Translations under genes and position numbers: made by a program
Shown here: positions 45,191 through 57,200 of the stretch, in pieces
Position numbering within the stretch: position 1 is the stretch's first letter
How the letters are laid out: each line of letters begins with the position of its first letter
Source of the DNA: Frigoribacterium sp. JB110
GTDB taxonomy: Bacteria; Actinomycetota; Actinomycetes; Actinomycetales; Microbacteriaceae
Direction of reading: 5' to 3'
Length of the DNA: 64,000 nucleotides
Assembly (NCBI RefSeq): GCF_900163665.1
Contig: NZ_FUIA01000019.1
Location: forward strand, 186,001 to 250,000
The notes under the pieces: model-generated
Told to the model about the DNA's origin: nothing
What the model saw: the letters and a program-made list of their open reading frames with translations, nothing else
The model's database searches: none

Positions 45191-46867
45191 CTATGGCGCG
45201 TCCGGAAGATCCGCAGGGCTCACGAGCGCCGCCCGCAGAGTGTCGAGCCCCACACCGCCGACATCGAGCGCTCGCCGATGGAAGTCGCGCAACGAGAACG
45301 CCTGGCCTTCCGCGGCACGCGCGTCGTCACGGATCTGCTCCCAGATGCGCTGGCCGACCTTGTACGCCGGGGCCTGACCCGGCCATCCGAGGTAGCGGTT
45401 CACTTCGAAGCGGACGAAAGCATCCGACATGTTGACGTGCCCGCGCATGAAGTCGAGAGCGTAGTCCGCATCCCACGTTCCGCGACCGTCCGGACGCTGT
45501 TTGCCGAGGTGCACGCCGATGTCGAGGACGACGCGGGCTGCGCGGAAGCGCTGACCGTCGAGCATACCGAGACGGTCAGCCGGCTCCTCGAGGTACCCGA
45601 GCTCTTCCATGAGGCGTTCGGCGTACAGAGCCCATCCCTCCGCGTGTCCGGATGTTCCGGCCAGCAGTCGTCGCCACGAGTTCAGCCGCTCCCGATTGTG
45701 CACGGCCTGGCCGATCTGGAGATGATGCCCTGGAACGCCCTCGTGGTACACCGTCGTCAGCTCGCGCCACGTGTCGAACTGGTTCACACCCTCCGGTATG
45801 GACCACCACATCCGGCCGGGACGAGAGAAATCGTCTGTGGGACCGGAGTAGTAGATGCCGCCTTCGTGCGTCGGAGCGATCATGCATTCCAGGCGGCGCA
45901 CCGGCTCAGGGATGTCGAAGTGCGTGCGGCCCAACTCGGCGACGGCACGGTCGCTCGTCGCCTGCATCCAGCGCCTCAGCTCTTCCGGGCCGTTCAGTTT
46001 GCGCGATGGATCTCGCTCCAGGTGTGCAATGGCTTCGGCGACGGATGCACCGGGGAGGACGCTGTCGGCCGCGTTCTCCTGCTCGACGACCATGCGCCCC
46101 AGCTCTTCGATGCCCCACTCGTAGGTCTCGTCGAGGTCGATGCGACTGCCGAGGAAGCCGCGCGAATGCATCGCGTACAGCTCACTGCCGACTCCATCCC
46201 GATCCGTCGCCGCCGGTGCCAGCTCGTCGCGGAGGAATGCTCCCAGCTCCGCGTACGCATCTCGTGCCGCCTGACGCCCGCGGGTGAGATCCGCCGCGAC
46301 AGCGCCGGACAGCTCGCGGTCGGCGCCGAGAGAAGCGAAGAATCCGCCATCGGAGATGTAGCGCTCGTTCTGTGAGATCACCTGCCGAACCTGGCGCAGC
46401 GCCGGCGTCTGCCCCTCCGCGATGCCCTCTCGCAGCGCGGTTGCATACCCCTGCAGAGCGCGCGGGATCGATCCCAGACGTGCGGCGACCGTCGCCCAGT
46501 CAGCATTCGTCTCGGTCGGCATCTGGTCGAAGGCGTCTCTGATGCGCTGAGGCGGGCTCTCGAGCCCGTTCAGGTCGCGCCGGTACCAGCCAGAGCGGTG
46601 CACCTCACGAACTCGGTCCAGCTCGGCGGCGAGATCCATCCGAGTGATCGCATCGACCTCGTCGGCGGACTGTGCGCCATCGAGGGCACGGCGCGCGAGC
46701 TTCGCGGCGTCGTCGAGAGCGTCCTCGCCTTCCGGCGAGAAGTCTTAGAAGCGGTCCTGACCCTCGTCGCGGCCGATCGCCGTGGCGACAGTCGGCAGCA
46801 GCCTGGCGAGCGCATCGACCCAGCCGTCGGCGACGCGATCCACGTCGGTCTGCTCGCGGGCGTCCAT
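45191..46867 (-). pseudogene. DUF885 zinc metallopeptidase gene with in-frame TAA near the 5' end
   Basis: From ATG 46867 the frame reads MDAREQTDVDRVADGW and GRDEGQDRF, then TAA at 46745-46747, then continues in the same frame with DFSPEGEDALDDAAKLARRA into 482 further residues from an internal ATG 46639. The body has the DUF885 zinc-site motif TVYHEGVPGHHLQIG, GTSGHAEGWALYAERLMEEL and WPGQAPAYKVG. Family members normally have this N-terminus, so the TAA looks like a single-base loss of function, or possibly a sequencing error. Restart at 46639 would lack about 75 residues. Its ATG overlaps the polA stop (TGATG), so it is translationally coupled. Confidence 0.75.
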
Positions 46868-49497
46868 CAGTGCGCCGCTTCGTCCCAGTTGCTGCCATGG
46901 CCCACCTGCACGTCGAGCGGCACAGACAGCTCGGCTGCGGACCCCATCCGGTCGCGCACGATCTGCTCGACGCGGTCCCACTCGCCCGGTGCGATCTCGA
47001 TCACCAGTTCGTCGTGGATCTGCAGCAGCACGCGAGAGCTGAGTTCCCGCAGATCATCGTTGATGCGCAGCAGCGCGATCTTCATGATGTCGGCCGCGCT
47101 GCCCTGGATCGGGGCGTTCAGTGCGGCACGCTCCGCGTTCTCCCTGAGCACCCGGTTCGGGCTCTTCAGGTCGGGGAACGGCCGGCGGCGACCGAAGATC
47201 GTCTCGGTGTATCCCGTCTCACGCGCCTGCTCGACTGCCCCGCGCAGATAGTCGCGCACCGCGCCGAAACGCGAGAAGTAGTCGACCATCAGCTGCTTCG
47301 CCTCGCGCTGTTCGATGCGCAGCTGTTTGGCCAGGCCGAACGCCGACAGGCCGTAGACGAGACCGTACGACATCGCCTTCACCTTGGATCGCATCTGCGG
47401 CGTGACGTCTCCCGGCTCGACACCGAACACGTGGGAACCGACGTACCGATGCAGATCCTCGCCCGATCTGAATGCTTCGATCAGACCGGGGTCTCCCGAC
47501 AGGTGCGCCATGATGCGCATCTCGATCTGAGAGTAGTCAGCGGTGAGCAGCGTTTCGTAGCCGGAGCCGACCTCGAAGGCCGCCCTGATGCGCGCTGACT
47601 CCTCGGTGCGCACCGGAATGTTCTGCAGGTTCGGATCCGTGCTGGACAGGCGCCCCGTCTGGCTTCCGGTCTGCACATAGGTCGTGTGGATGCGCCCCGT
47701 CTCGTCGATGGCTCCGTCGAGCCCGTCGATGATCTGCTTCAGCTTGGTCGCCTCGCGATGCTGCAGCAGCAGCCCGAGGAACGGGTGGTCTGCCTTCTCC
47801 TGCAGGTCGGCCAGTGCCGCCGCATCAGTGGTGTAGCCCGTCTTCGTCTTGCGCGTCTTCGGCAGATCGAGCTCGGTGAACAGCACTTCCTGCAGTTGCT
47901 TCGGTGAGCCGAGGTTCACCTCGTGCCCGATGGTGGCGAAGGCCTCCTGTGCCAGCGACTCCGCGCGCCCGCCGAGCTCGCCGGCGAAGGCCGAGAGCTT
48001 CTCGTGCGAAACGGCGACACCCGCCAGCTCCACGTCGGCAAGAGCCAGAACCGTCGGCATCTCGATGTCGGTGAACACGGGCGCCACGGAATCCGGCATC
48101 TCGTCGCGCAGAGGATCTGCGACCCGCACCGTGTACCAGGCGAGTTGGCCAGGCGTCGCACCATCGTGCTCCGGCACGAGCTGCGAAGGATCGGCCTCGG
48201 GCAGCGTCTCACCGAGCAGCCGCTCGACGAGGTGCGCGAGAGTCTTGTCGGGAAAGCTCGGCCGCACGAGCCATCCCGCGAGAATCGGATCAAAGGCCAG
48301 CCCGCGCAGGGGCGCACCTGCGCGTGTGAGTGCCTTCACCTGAGATTTGGCGTCGGCAACGACCTTCGGTGCGTCTGAGGCGAGCCACTCCCCCAGCGAT
48401 TCGGCCACACCGGCCGACCAGGATGCTTCGACGACTTCGTCGACTGTGGCGAGCCCGATCCGATCCGGGAGCCCGTCTGCCAGCGTCAGGGCGAGCCCGA
48501 TCTCGCCGGTGGCAGCGCCCGCCCACGCCGCGAGCTCTGCAGCCTCGAGCTGCTTCGGCTGGGGTGCCTCGGCTATCGGGGCCGCCCCTTCGTCGTCACC
48601 CTCGACGCTGCCCGCGGCTTCGAATACGCGCGGCAGCAGCGCCCGGAACTCGAGCTTGGCGAAGATGTCGCGCACCGCCTGCGAATCGAGGGGCTTCCTC
48701 TCCAGCTCGGCCACCGCGACGGGCAATTCGACGTCGCGCAGCAGGCGGTTGAGTCTGCGGTTCCGTCGCACGTCCTCGATGTGATCACGGAGGTTGCCGC
48801 CCACCACGCCCTTGATCGTATCCGCGCCTTCGATCACGGCGTCGAGCGAGCCGAACTGATTCAGCCACTTCACTGCGGTCTTCTCGCCGACCTTCGGCAC
48901 GCCGGAAAGATTGTCGCTCGTCTCGCCGACCAGCGCAGCGATGTCGGGGTACATCGCCGGCTCGACGCCGTACTTCTCGAACACGGCGGGAGGGTCGTAG
49001 CGCTTCAGCTTCGATACGCCCTGCACGGAGGGGTACAGCAGGGTCACCTCGTCGGTGACCAGTTGGATCGTGTCGCGGTCGCCCGAGCAGACCAGCACAC
49101 TCCAGCCTGCTTCAGCACCCTGCGTCGACAGGGTGGCCATGATGTCATCTGCCTCGAAGTCAGGTTTGGCGATGACGGTGATGCCCATCGCCTCGAGGGT
49201 CTCCTGCAGCAGCGGGATCTGCCCCTTGAACTCGGACGGGGACTCAGACCGATTCGCCTTGTATTCCGGGTACTCCCTGGTGCGGAAGGATTCGCGCGCC
49301 GTGTCGAAGGCCACCGCCACGTGGGTCGGATTCTCGGCCTTGAGCAGGTTGACGAACATCGACAGAAAGCCGTAGATGCCGTTCGTGTGCTGGCCGTCTT
49401 TTGTGGCGAAGTTCTCGACCGGCAGTGCGTAGAACGCCCGGTAGGCCAAAGAATGGCCGTCGACCAGCAGAAGGGTAGGCTTTTCGGTGTCTGTCAC
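46867..49497 (-). CDS. polA: DNA polymerase I
   Basis: This 876-residue polymerase carries out gap filling and Okazaki primer removal. Residues 1-300 form the 5' nuclease (LLLVDGHSLAYRAFYALP; AVAFDTARESFRTREYPEYK; LVGETSDNLSGVPKVGEKTA). A middle 3'-5' exonuclease-like domain appears degenerate, as is usual in actinobacteria. The polymerase domain has TGRLSSTDPNLQNIPVRTEE, DYSQIEMRIMAHLSGD, KAMSYGLVYGLSAFGL and the LLQIHDELVIE catalytic motif. Its length and start are normal. It is divergent to the PaaI-type thioesterase. Confidence 0.95.
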   Translation of the reverse strand: MTDTEKPTLLLVDGHSLAYRAFYALPVENFATKDGQHTNGIYGFLSMFVNLLKAENPTHVAVAFDTARESFRTREYPEYKANRSESPSEFKGQIPLLQETLEAMGITVIAKPDFEADDIMATLSTQGAEAGWSVLVCSGDRDTIQLVTDEVTLLYPSVQGVSKLKRYDPPAVFEKYGVEPAMYPDIAALVGETSDNLSGVPKVGEKTAVKWLNQFGSLDAVIEGADTIKGVVGGNLRDHIEDVRRNRRLNRLLRDVELPVAVAELERKPLDSQAVRDIFAKLEFRALLPRVFEAAGSVEGDDEGAAPIAEAPQPKQLEAAELAAWAGAATGEIGLALTLADGLPDRIGLATVDEVVEASWSAGVAESLGEWLASDAPKVVADAKSQVKALTRAGAPLRGLAFDPILAGWLVRPSFPDKTLAHLVERLLGETLPEADPSQLVPEHDGATPGQLAWYTVRVADPLRDEMPDSVAPVFTDIEMPTVLALADVELAGVAVSHEKLSAFAGELGGRAESLAQEAFATIGHEVNLGSPKQLQEVLFTELDLPKTRKTKTGYTTDAAALADLQEKADHPFLGLLLQHREATKLKQIIDGLDGAIDETGRIHTTYVQTGSQTGRLSSTDPNLQNIPVRTEESARIRAAFEVGSGYETLLTADYSQIEMRIMAHLSGDPGLIEAFRSGEDLHRYVGSHVFGVEPGDVTPQMRSKVKAMSYGLVYGLSAFGLAKQLRIEQREAKQLMVDYFSRFGAVRDYLRGAVEQARETGYTETIFGRRRPFPDLKSPNRVLRENAERAALNAPIQGSAADIMKIALLRINDDLRELSSRVLLQIHDELVIEIAPGEWDRVEQIVRDRMGSAAELSVPLDVQVGHGSNWDEAAH

Positions 49498-49546
49498 CCT
49501 GCCAGCCTAACGAGGGGGACGGACTTTTCTTAAGGCAAGGAGCACC

Positions 49547-49981
49547 ATGAGCGAAGTTGACGGTCTGACCTGGGCCAGGGGACGCGGACTCGGGCCGCTC
49601 AGCGACAGGATGGGCATCCAGATCGTGGAGTTCAGCCTCGACCGCGCTGTCGCGACCATGCCTGTCGAAGGCAATCAGCAGGGCGTCGGACTCCTGCACG
49701 GCGGCGCCTACGTCGTGCTGGGAGAATCGCTCGGCTCCATGGCCGCCAACCTCCACTGCGGGCCCGATCGCCTCGCCGTCGGCGTCGACATCAACGCCAC
49801 GCACACGTCCTCGGCGACAGAAGGCGTCGTCACGGGCGTGTGCACACCGATCCACCTCGGCGGCTCCATGACGGTGCACGAGATCGTCATCACGAACGAG
49901 CAGGGCAAGCGCTGCTCCACCGTGCGCATCACGAACGCGATCCGCAATCGCCCCGGCTTCTCCTTCCACGGCACCGCATAG
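49547..49981 (+). CDS. Hotdog-fold thioesterase (PaaI/YdiI-like)
   Basis: A 144-residue single hotdog domain: GIQIVEFSLDRAVATMPVEG, the helix motif GLLHGGAYVVLGESLGSMAA with the catalytic acid, and GVDINATHTSSATEG. Related enzymes hydrolyse aryl- or acyl-CoA thioesters, for example in menaquinone synthesis (YdiI) or phenylacetate breakdown (PaaI); which applies is not clear. ATG 49547 has AAGGAG upstream, and a strong terminator follows. Confidence 0.85.
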   Translation: MSEVDGLTWARGRGLGPLSDRMGIQIVEFSLDRAVATMPVEGNQQGVGLLHGGAYVVLGESLGSMAANLHCGPDRLAVGVDINATHTSSATEGVVTGVCTPIHLGGSMTVHEIVITNEQGKRCSTVRITNAIRNRPGFSFHGTA

Positions 49982-49994
49982 GGCATCCGGACGC

Positions 49995-50025
49995 AGAAGA
50001 GCCCCCGCCTCGGCGGGGCTCTTCT
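49995..50025. terminator. Bidirectional terminator between thioesterase and ANTAR regulator genes
   Basis: A long GC-rich hairpin, AGAAGAGCCCC...GGGGCTCTTCT, with one bulged C near the loop lies between two converging genes. A-rich and T-rich ends sit inside the stem itself, so it can act in both directions. Confidence 0.68.
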
Positions 50026-50151
50026 CACATTCGTGCACTGATTCTCGTTGAGATCGGCGTCCGGTGCGGTCGGCTCCAAGGCGGAGGAGGGAAGGGCACC
50101 GAGAGTGCCCTGACCGACGACAACGCCGGAAACGGCCGTGCCGGACGCCGA

Positions 50152-50772
50152 TCAGCCCTTTTTCGGGGAGAGCTGCTCGATAATGGCCTTCGCCACGTCC
50201 TGCATGGTGAGGCGACGGTCCATGGAGGCCTTCTGGATCCAGCGGAAGGCGTCGGGCTCGGCCAGGCCCATCTTCTCGTTCAGCAGGCCCTTCGCGCGGT
50301 CGACGAGCTTGCGCGTCTCGAAGCGCTCCACCATGTCGGCGACCTCGGCTTCGAGGGTGATGAGCTGCTCGTGGCGCGCCAGTGCGATCTCGATCGCCGG
50401 CAGCAGGTCGTTCGGGGTGAAAGGCTTCACGACGTATGCGAGCGCTCCCGCCTCGCTGGCACGCTCGACGAGCTCCTTCTGGCTGAAGGCCGTCAGCAGG
50501 ACCACGGGGGCGATGTTGTTCTTGCTCAGCTTCTCGGCGGCGGAGATGCCGTCGAGCTGGGGCATCTTCACGTCCATGACCACGAGGTCAGGACGCAACT
50601 CGGTCGCGAGCTGAACCGCCGTTTCGCCGTCACCGGCTTCCCCGACCACGTCGAACCCGTTGTCGCGGAGGATCTCCACGATGTCGAGACGAATCAGCGA
50701 CTCGTCCTCCGCCACAACAACGCGTCGTGATGCGCCGGCCGTCGTCTGCTCGTCGTTCTGCTCTTCACTCAC
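50152..50772 (-). CDS. ANTAR-domain response regulator (PdtaR-like)
   Basis: A 206-residue regulator with an N-terminal receiver domain (RVVVAEDESLIRLDIVEIL; Asp in LVVMDVKMPQLDG; LLTAFSQKELV; Lys in YVVKPF) and a C-terminal ANTAR RNA-binding domain (FETRKLVDRAKGLLNEKMGL; RRLTMQDVAKAII). ANTAR proteins bind paired RNA hairpins and prevent transcription termination. It matches the Mycobacterium Rv1626/PdtaR type, normally paired with a PdtaS kinase, which is not in the window. No ANTAR target hairpins were recognised nearby. Confidence 0.9.
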   Translation of the reverse strand: MSEEQNDEQTTAGASRRVVVAEDESLIRLDIVEILRDNGFDVVGEAGDGETAVQLATELRPDLVVMDVKMPQLDGISAAEKLSKNNIAPVVLLTAFSQKELVERASEAGALAYVVKPFTPNDLLPAIEIALARHEQLITLEAEVADMVERFETRKLVDRAKGLLNEKMGLAEPDAFRWIQKASMDRRLTMQDVAKAIIEQLSPKKG

Positions 50773-51064
50773 TGTCTCATCCTAAAGCCTGTAGTTTCGT
50801 ACCGTCTGCAGGAACCGCTGGTTCCGGAGCACCCATTCCGACCGATGTGTCAGGGCGCCGATCCGCGTCCGGCTGCGTTCCTGCCGTCCCCCAGCCAGGT
50901 GCGATCCGCAAGACGCGTCACACTATGCGACCGAAGTCTCGGCGCCCTATACCATCACCGCGTCCACGCACGCGCTCAGCCCGATGGCGTCAGAATCTCA
51001 ACGACCACACGCAACCCGACGTCATCAACGTTCCCACCGCCCGCATGCGAACCCCGAGGACTCC
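50773..51064. other. Non-coding stretch between ANTAR regulator and tRNA-Leu
   Basis: With the tRNA terminator beyond it, about 340 bases lie without a protein gene. It must hold the regulator's promoter, but no clear -10/-35 pair or repeat was recognised. Open frames across it have no family resemblance and no ribosome binding sites. Confidence 0.5.
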
Positions 51065-51105
51065 AAAAAAAACGAAGATCTTCTTCGGTCCTATCGGCCG
51101 AAGAA
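51065..51105 (-). terminator. Terminator of tRNA-Leu
   Basis: Reading on the minus strand, an 8-base stem TTCTTCGG/CCGAAGAA begins five bases after the tRNA. It is followed by GATCTTCG and then eight T residues, the classic intrinsic terminator form and unusual here for its T-tract. Confidence 0.65.
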
Positions 51106-51110
51106 AATCG

Positions 51111-51194
51111 TGCCGGCGGTGGGAATCGAACCCACACGTCCTTGCGGACAACGCATTTTGAGTGCGTCGCGTCTACCGTTCCGCCACGCCGGCA
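51111..51194 (-). tRNA. tRNA-Leu, anticodon CAA
   Basis: The 84-base minus-strand sequence folds as a class II tRNA. The acceptor arm is TGCCGGC/GCCGGCA. The anticodon stem ACGCA/TGCGT encloses the loop CTCAAAA, giving anticodon CAA for UUG codons. A long variable arm (GTCCGCAAGGAC) follows, and the T arm GTGGGTTCGATTCCCAC is intact. The CCA end is not encoded. Confidence 0.95.
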
Positions 51195-51247
51195 TGGAAC
51201 GAGCCTACCTGTGGGCAGGCCCGTTCCCGTGAGAAACCCGTGAAGGG

Positions 51248-52693
51248 TCAGCCCTGCTGGTACACCGGTGCTGCGCCGCCGACGGCGTCGCCCACCCTGT
51301 GCACGCGCAGGTCGTTGGTGGAACCTGCGATCCCCGGAGGGGAACCCGAGATCACGACCACCCGATCGCCTTCGGAGGCGAGCCCCTGCTGAAGGAGGTA
51401 GTCGTCGACCTGGTGGAACATCAGGTCGGTGTGATCGACCATCTCGACGAGCGTCGAGGTGATGCCCCACGTCATCGCCATCCGGCGACGGGTCTGCTCC
51501 ACGGGCGTGAAGGCGACCATCGGGATGCGCGAGCGCAGTCGCGACATACGGCGAGCCGAATCGCCCGACTGCGTGAAGACGCACAGGAACTTCGCCTCGA
51601 CGAACTCCGCGACCTCGATCGCGGCCTTCGTGATGACGCCGCCCTGTGTGCGAGGCCGGTTCGTGAGCGACTCGATGCGGTCAAGACCGTGCTCCTCCGT
51701 CGACGCGACGATGCGCGCCATCGTGGCCACGGTCGTGACGGCGTGCTCGCCGACGCTCGTCTCGCCCGAGAGCATGACCGCGTCAGCGCCATCGAGGATG
51801 GCGTTGGCGACGTCGCTCGTCTCGGCGCGGGTCGGAACCGGGTTCTGGATCATCGACTCGAGCATCTGCGTAGCCACGATCACCGGCTTCGCCAGGCGGC
51901 GCGCAAGCGACACGGCTTGCTTCTGCACGAGCGGAACCGCCTCGAGCGGAAGCTCGACGCCCAGGTCGCCGCGGGCGACCATGATGCCGTCGAATGCTTC
52001 GACGATGCCCTCAAGCGCGTCGACCGCCTGCGGCTTCTCGATCTTGGCGATGATCGGGCGGCGCACGCCCTCCTCGTCCATGATCTCGTGGGCGCGCTCG
52101 ACGTCGGTTGCGTTGCGCACGAACGAGAGCGCGATGATGTCGCAGCCCTTGCGGAGAGCCCAGCGCAGGTCCTCCTCGTCCTTCGTGCTCAGAGCGGGCA
52201 CGTTGACGGCGACCCCTGGCAGGTTGATGCCCTTGTTGTTCGACACAGGGCCGCCGACGATGACCTTGGTGGTCACGACGGTGCCGTCGGTGTCGACGAC
52301 CTCGACGCGCACCTTGCCGTCGTCGATCAGCAGGAAGTCGCCAGGCTTCACGTCTGTCGGGAGCCCCTTGAAGGTCGTCGAGACGATCTCCTTGGTACCG
52401 GCGATGTCGTCGGTGGTGATCTTGAAGATGTCGCCCTCGGCCAGCTCGTGCGGGCCGTTCTCGAACTTGCCGAGCCGGATCTTCGGCCCCTGCAGGTCGG
52501 CGAGAATCGCTACGGGCTTGCTGAACTCAGCGGCGGCGGCGCGAACGTTGTCATAGTTCGCGTCGTGGACCGAGTGGTCTCCGTGGCTCAGGTTCAGTCG
52601 GGCGACGTCCACGCCCGCCTCGATGAGTTCCCGAACCTTGTCCTTGGTGGAAGTCGCCGGACCGAGGGTCGCGACGATCTTGGCACGTCTCAA
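51248..52693 (-). CDS. pyk: Pyruvate kinase
   Basis: This 481-residue enzyme makes pyruvate and ATP from phosphoenolpyruvate, the last step of glycolysis. It shows AKIVATLGPATSTKDKVREL, GVDVARLNLSHGDHS, IIAKIEKPQAVDALEGIVEA, the catalytic segment GIMVARGDLGVELPLEAVPL, and ATQMLESMIQNPVPTRAE. The start is an unusual TTG at 52693, chosen because RRAKIVATLGPA is the family's normal N-terminus and GGAAGG lies eight bases upstream; no ATG or GTG fits. Confidence 0.93.
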   Translation of the reverse strand: MRRAKIVATLGPATSTKDKVRELIEAGVDVARLNLSHGDHSVHDANYDNVRAAAAEFSKPVAILADLQGPKIRLGKFENGPHELAEGDIFKITTDDIAGTKEIVSTTFKGLPTDVKPGDFLLIDDGKVRVEVVDTDGTVVTTKVIVGGPVSNNKGINLPGVAVNVPALSTKDEEDLRWALRKGCDIIALSFVRNATDVERAHEIMDEEGVRRPIIAKIEKPQAVDALEGIVEAFDGIMVARGDLGVELPLEAVPLVQKQAVSLARRLAKPVIVATQMLESMIQNPVPTRAETSDVANAILDGADAVMLSGETSVGEHAVTTVATMARIVASTEEHGLDRIESLTNRPRTQGGVITKAAIEVAEFVEAKFLCVFTQSGDSARRMSRLRSRIPMVAFTPVEQTRRRMAMTWGITSTLVEMVDHTDLMFHQVDDYLLQQGLASEGDRVVVISGSPPGIAGSTNDLRVHRVGDAVGGAAPVYQQG

Positions 52694-52803
52694 ATTTCAC
52701 ACCTTCCGCACGTGTGTTGCCATGGCTCCGCGGCGCCCGATCCGCACGATGGGGCCGCAGGCCGTTCTACGGCCCGCCGAAACAGCGAGCCGCCTTCGCA
52801 ATG

Positions 52804-54253
<1,450 letters not shown>

Positions 54254-54261
<8 letters not shown>

Positions 54262-57200
54262 GGGTCACCTCCAGGATTCGGTTCCAGACGACGTCACCAT
54301 CAGGGTCGAGCCCCTGGTCGAGAGCGTCCTGACGCGTCTGCAGGACAGCGGCGTAGTCGCGCGGCACGATCTTGGTGAATTCGGCCGCGACGGTGTCGAG
54401 GTCGGCGAGCAGGCGCGCCGCCGTCTCGGACTCGGTGTGTTCGATGTGCTCGGCGAGCAGATCGCGCAGGATCTCGACGTCGCCGGAGCCGAGCTCGCCG
54501 AGGGTGAGCTCGCCGGAGGCGAGCGAGTCGCTGTTGACGAGGGAGTGGTTCAGACGGTGCACGTACGCCGTTCCGCCCGACATGCCAGCGCCGAGGTTGC
54601 GACCCGTGCCGCCGAGGATCACGGCGAGGCCGCCCGTCATGTACTCCAACGCGTGGTCGCCCACGCCCTCGACGACGGCGGTCGCGCCGGAGTTGCGCAC
54701 GAAGAACCGCTCCCCCACGACACCGCGCAGGAACATCGATCCGCTCGTCGCGCCGTATCCGATCACGTTTCCGGCGATCACGTTCTGCGATGCGTCGAAG
54801 GTCGCCTGTCGCGGTGGTCGCACGACGACGCGTCCGCCGGACAATCCCTTGCCGACATAGTCGTTGGAGTCACCCTCCAGGTTCAGCGTGATGCCGCCTG
54901 GCAGGAACGCTCCGAACGACTGTCCTGCCGATCCCGTCAGATTCACGGTGATCGACTCAGGCGGAAGCCCGTTCTCGCCGCGCGCCTTCGTGACGTGGTG
55001 GCCGAGCAGAGTGCCGACGGAGCGCGCGGTGTTGCGCACCGGCAGGTCGATCGTGGTGCTGCCTGTGCCGTCGATGACGTCGCGCGCGGCGTCTATCAGC
55101 TGCACGTCGAAGTGGGATTCGAGCTCGTGGTCCTGCTCCCGCACCCGGCGACGCGACTCACCGTCGCCGAACTCCGGTCCGTGCAGGATCGGTGACAGGT
55201 CGAGACCGTCTGCCTTCCAGTGCGAGATCGCGCCGTCGATGTCGAGCAGGTCGCTGCGCCCGACGGCCTCGTCGATCGAACGCAGCCCCAGCTCGGCGAG
55301 ATACTCGCGGACTTCCTGAGCGATGAACTCCATGAAGTTGACCACGTGCTCCGCCTTGCCGGTGAAGCGCGAACGAAGCGTCGGGTTCTGCGTCGCCACG
55401 CCGACGGGGCAGGTGTCGAGGTGGCACACGCGCATCATGATGCAGCCGCTCACGACGAGGGGCGCGGTGGCGAAGCCGAACTCCTCGGCTCCCAGCAGCG
55501 CGCCGATGACCACGTCGCGACCCGTCTTCAGCTGGCCGTCGACCTGCACCGAGACGCGGTCGCGCATGCCGTTGAGCATGAGTGTCTGCTGGGTCTCGGC
55601 GAGCCCCAGCTCCCACGGCGTTCCGGCGTGCTTGAGCGAGTTCAGCGGGCTGGCACCTGTGCCCCCGTCGTGGCCCGACACCAGGATGACGTCGCTGAGC
55701 GCCTTCGCGACACCCGCGGCGACCGCGCCGATGCCCGACTGGCTCACGAGCTTGGTGTGCACCCGCGCGTCGGGGTTCGCCCGCTTCAGGTCGTGGATGA
55801 GCTGCTTGAGGTCTTCGATCGAGTAGATGTCGTGGTGCGGGGGCGGTGAGATCAGTCCGACGCCGGCGGTGGCGTGGCGGGTGCGCGCCACCCACGGGTA
55901 GACCTTGCCTGGCGGCAGCTGCCCGCCTTCGCCCGGCTTGGCGCCCTGGGCGAGCTTGATCTGGATGTCGTCTGCCGCCGTGAGGTACATGCTCGTGACG
56001 CCGAAGCGTCCCGAAGCGACCTGCTTGATCGAACTGCGACGCTCAGGGTCGCGCAGACGGTCCAGATCCTCCCCGCCCTCACCCGTGTTCGACTTGCCGC
56101 CGAGGCGGTTCATCGCGATCGCGAGCGTCTCGTGCGCCTCCCGTGAAATGGAACCGTAGCTCATCGCGCCCGTGGAGAACCGCTTCACGATCTCCGAGAC
56201 GGGCTCGACCTCCTCGATCGGAATCGAGGTGCGCCCCTGCTGCTTGAGCTGGAACAGGCCGCGCAGGGTCTTCAGCTCCGCTGCCTGGTCGTCGACGAGC
56301 TTCGTGTATTCGCGGAAGATGTCGTATCGCCCGGTGCGCGTGGAGTGCTGCAGCCGGAACACCGTGTCCGGGTTGAACAGGTGGGCTGCGCCGTCACGGC
56401 GCCACTGGTACTCGCCGCCGGTCCACAGCCGCTCGTGCGCCCGGGGTGCGCGATCCGTCGGGTAAGCGAACGCGTGCCGCGCCGCTGTCTCTGCGGCGAT
56501 CTCTGTGAGACCCATGCCGGAGATCTTCGTCTCCGTGCCGGAGAAGTACTTGTCGACGAGGTCGTGGGACAGCCCGACCGCCTCGAACACCTGCGCGCCG
56601 GTGTACGACGAGACGGCGGAGATTCCGATCTTCGACATGATCTTCAGCACGCCCTTGCCGAGCGCGTAGATCAGGTTCTTCACGGCCTGTTCCGCCGTGA
56701 CATCGGTGACGACGCCGCTGCGGACGAGTTCCTCTGCCGATTCCATCGCCAGGTAGGGGTTCACGGCACTCGCGCCGAAGCCGAGCAGCGTCGCCACGTG
56801 GTGCACCTCGCGTACGTCGCCCGCCTCGGCGACGAGGCCGACGGCCATCCGCGTCTCGTTCCGGATGAGGTGGTGGTGCACGGCGGAGACGGCCAGCAGC
56901 GACGGGATCGGAGCGAACTCCGCATCGCTGTCACGGTCGGTGATGACGATGAACTGCGCACCGTTCGCGATCGCGCGGTCCGCCTCGCGACACATCTGAT
57001 CGAGCCGCTTCTGCATCCCCTTCGCGCCGGCCGTGACGCGGTACAGCGCAGAGATCGTGACGGCTTCGCGACCGGGCATCGACGACGAGATGTGCTGGAT
57101 CTTGGCCAGTTCGTCGTTGTCGATCACCGGGAAGTCGAGGCTGATCGCCCAGGCGTGCTCCGGGCCCCACGTGCAGAGGTTCCCCTCGCTGCCGAGCTTC

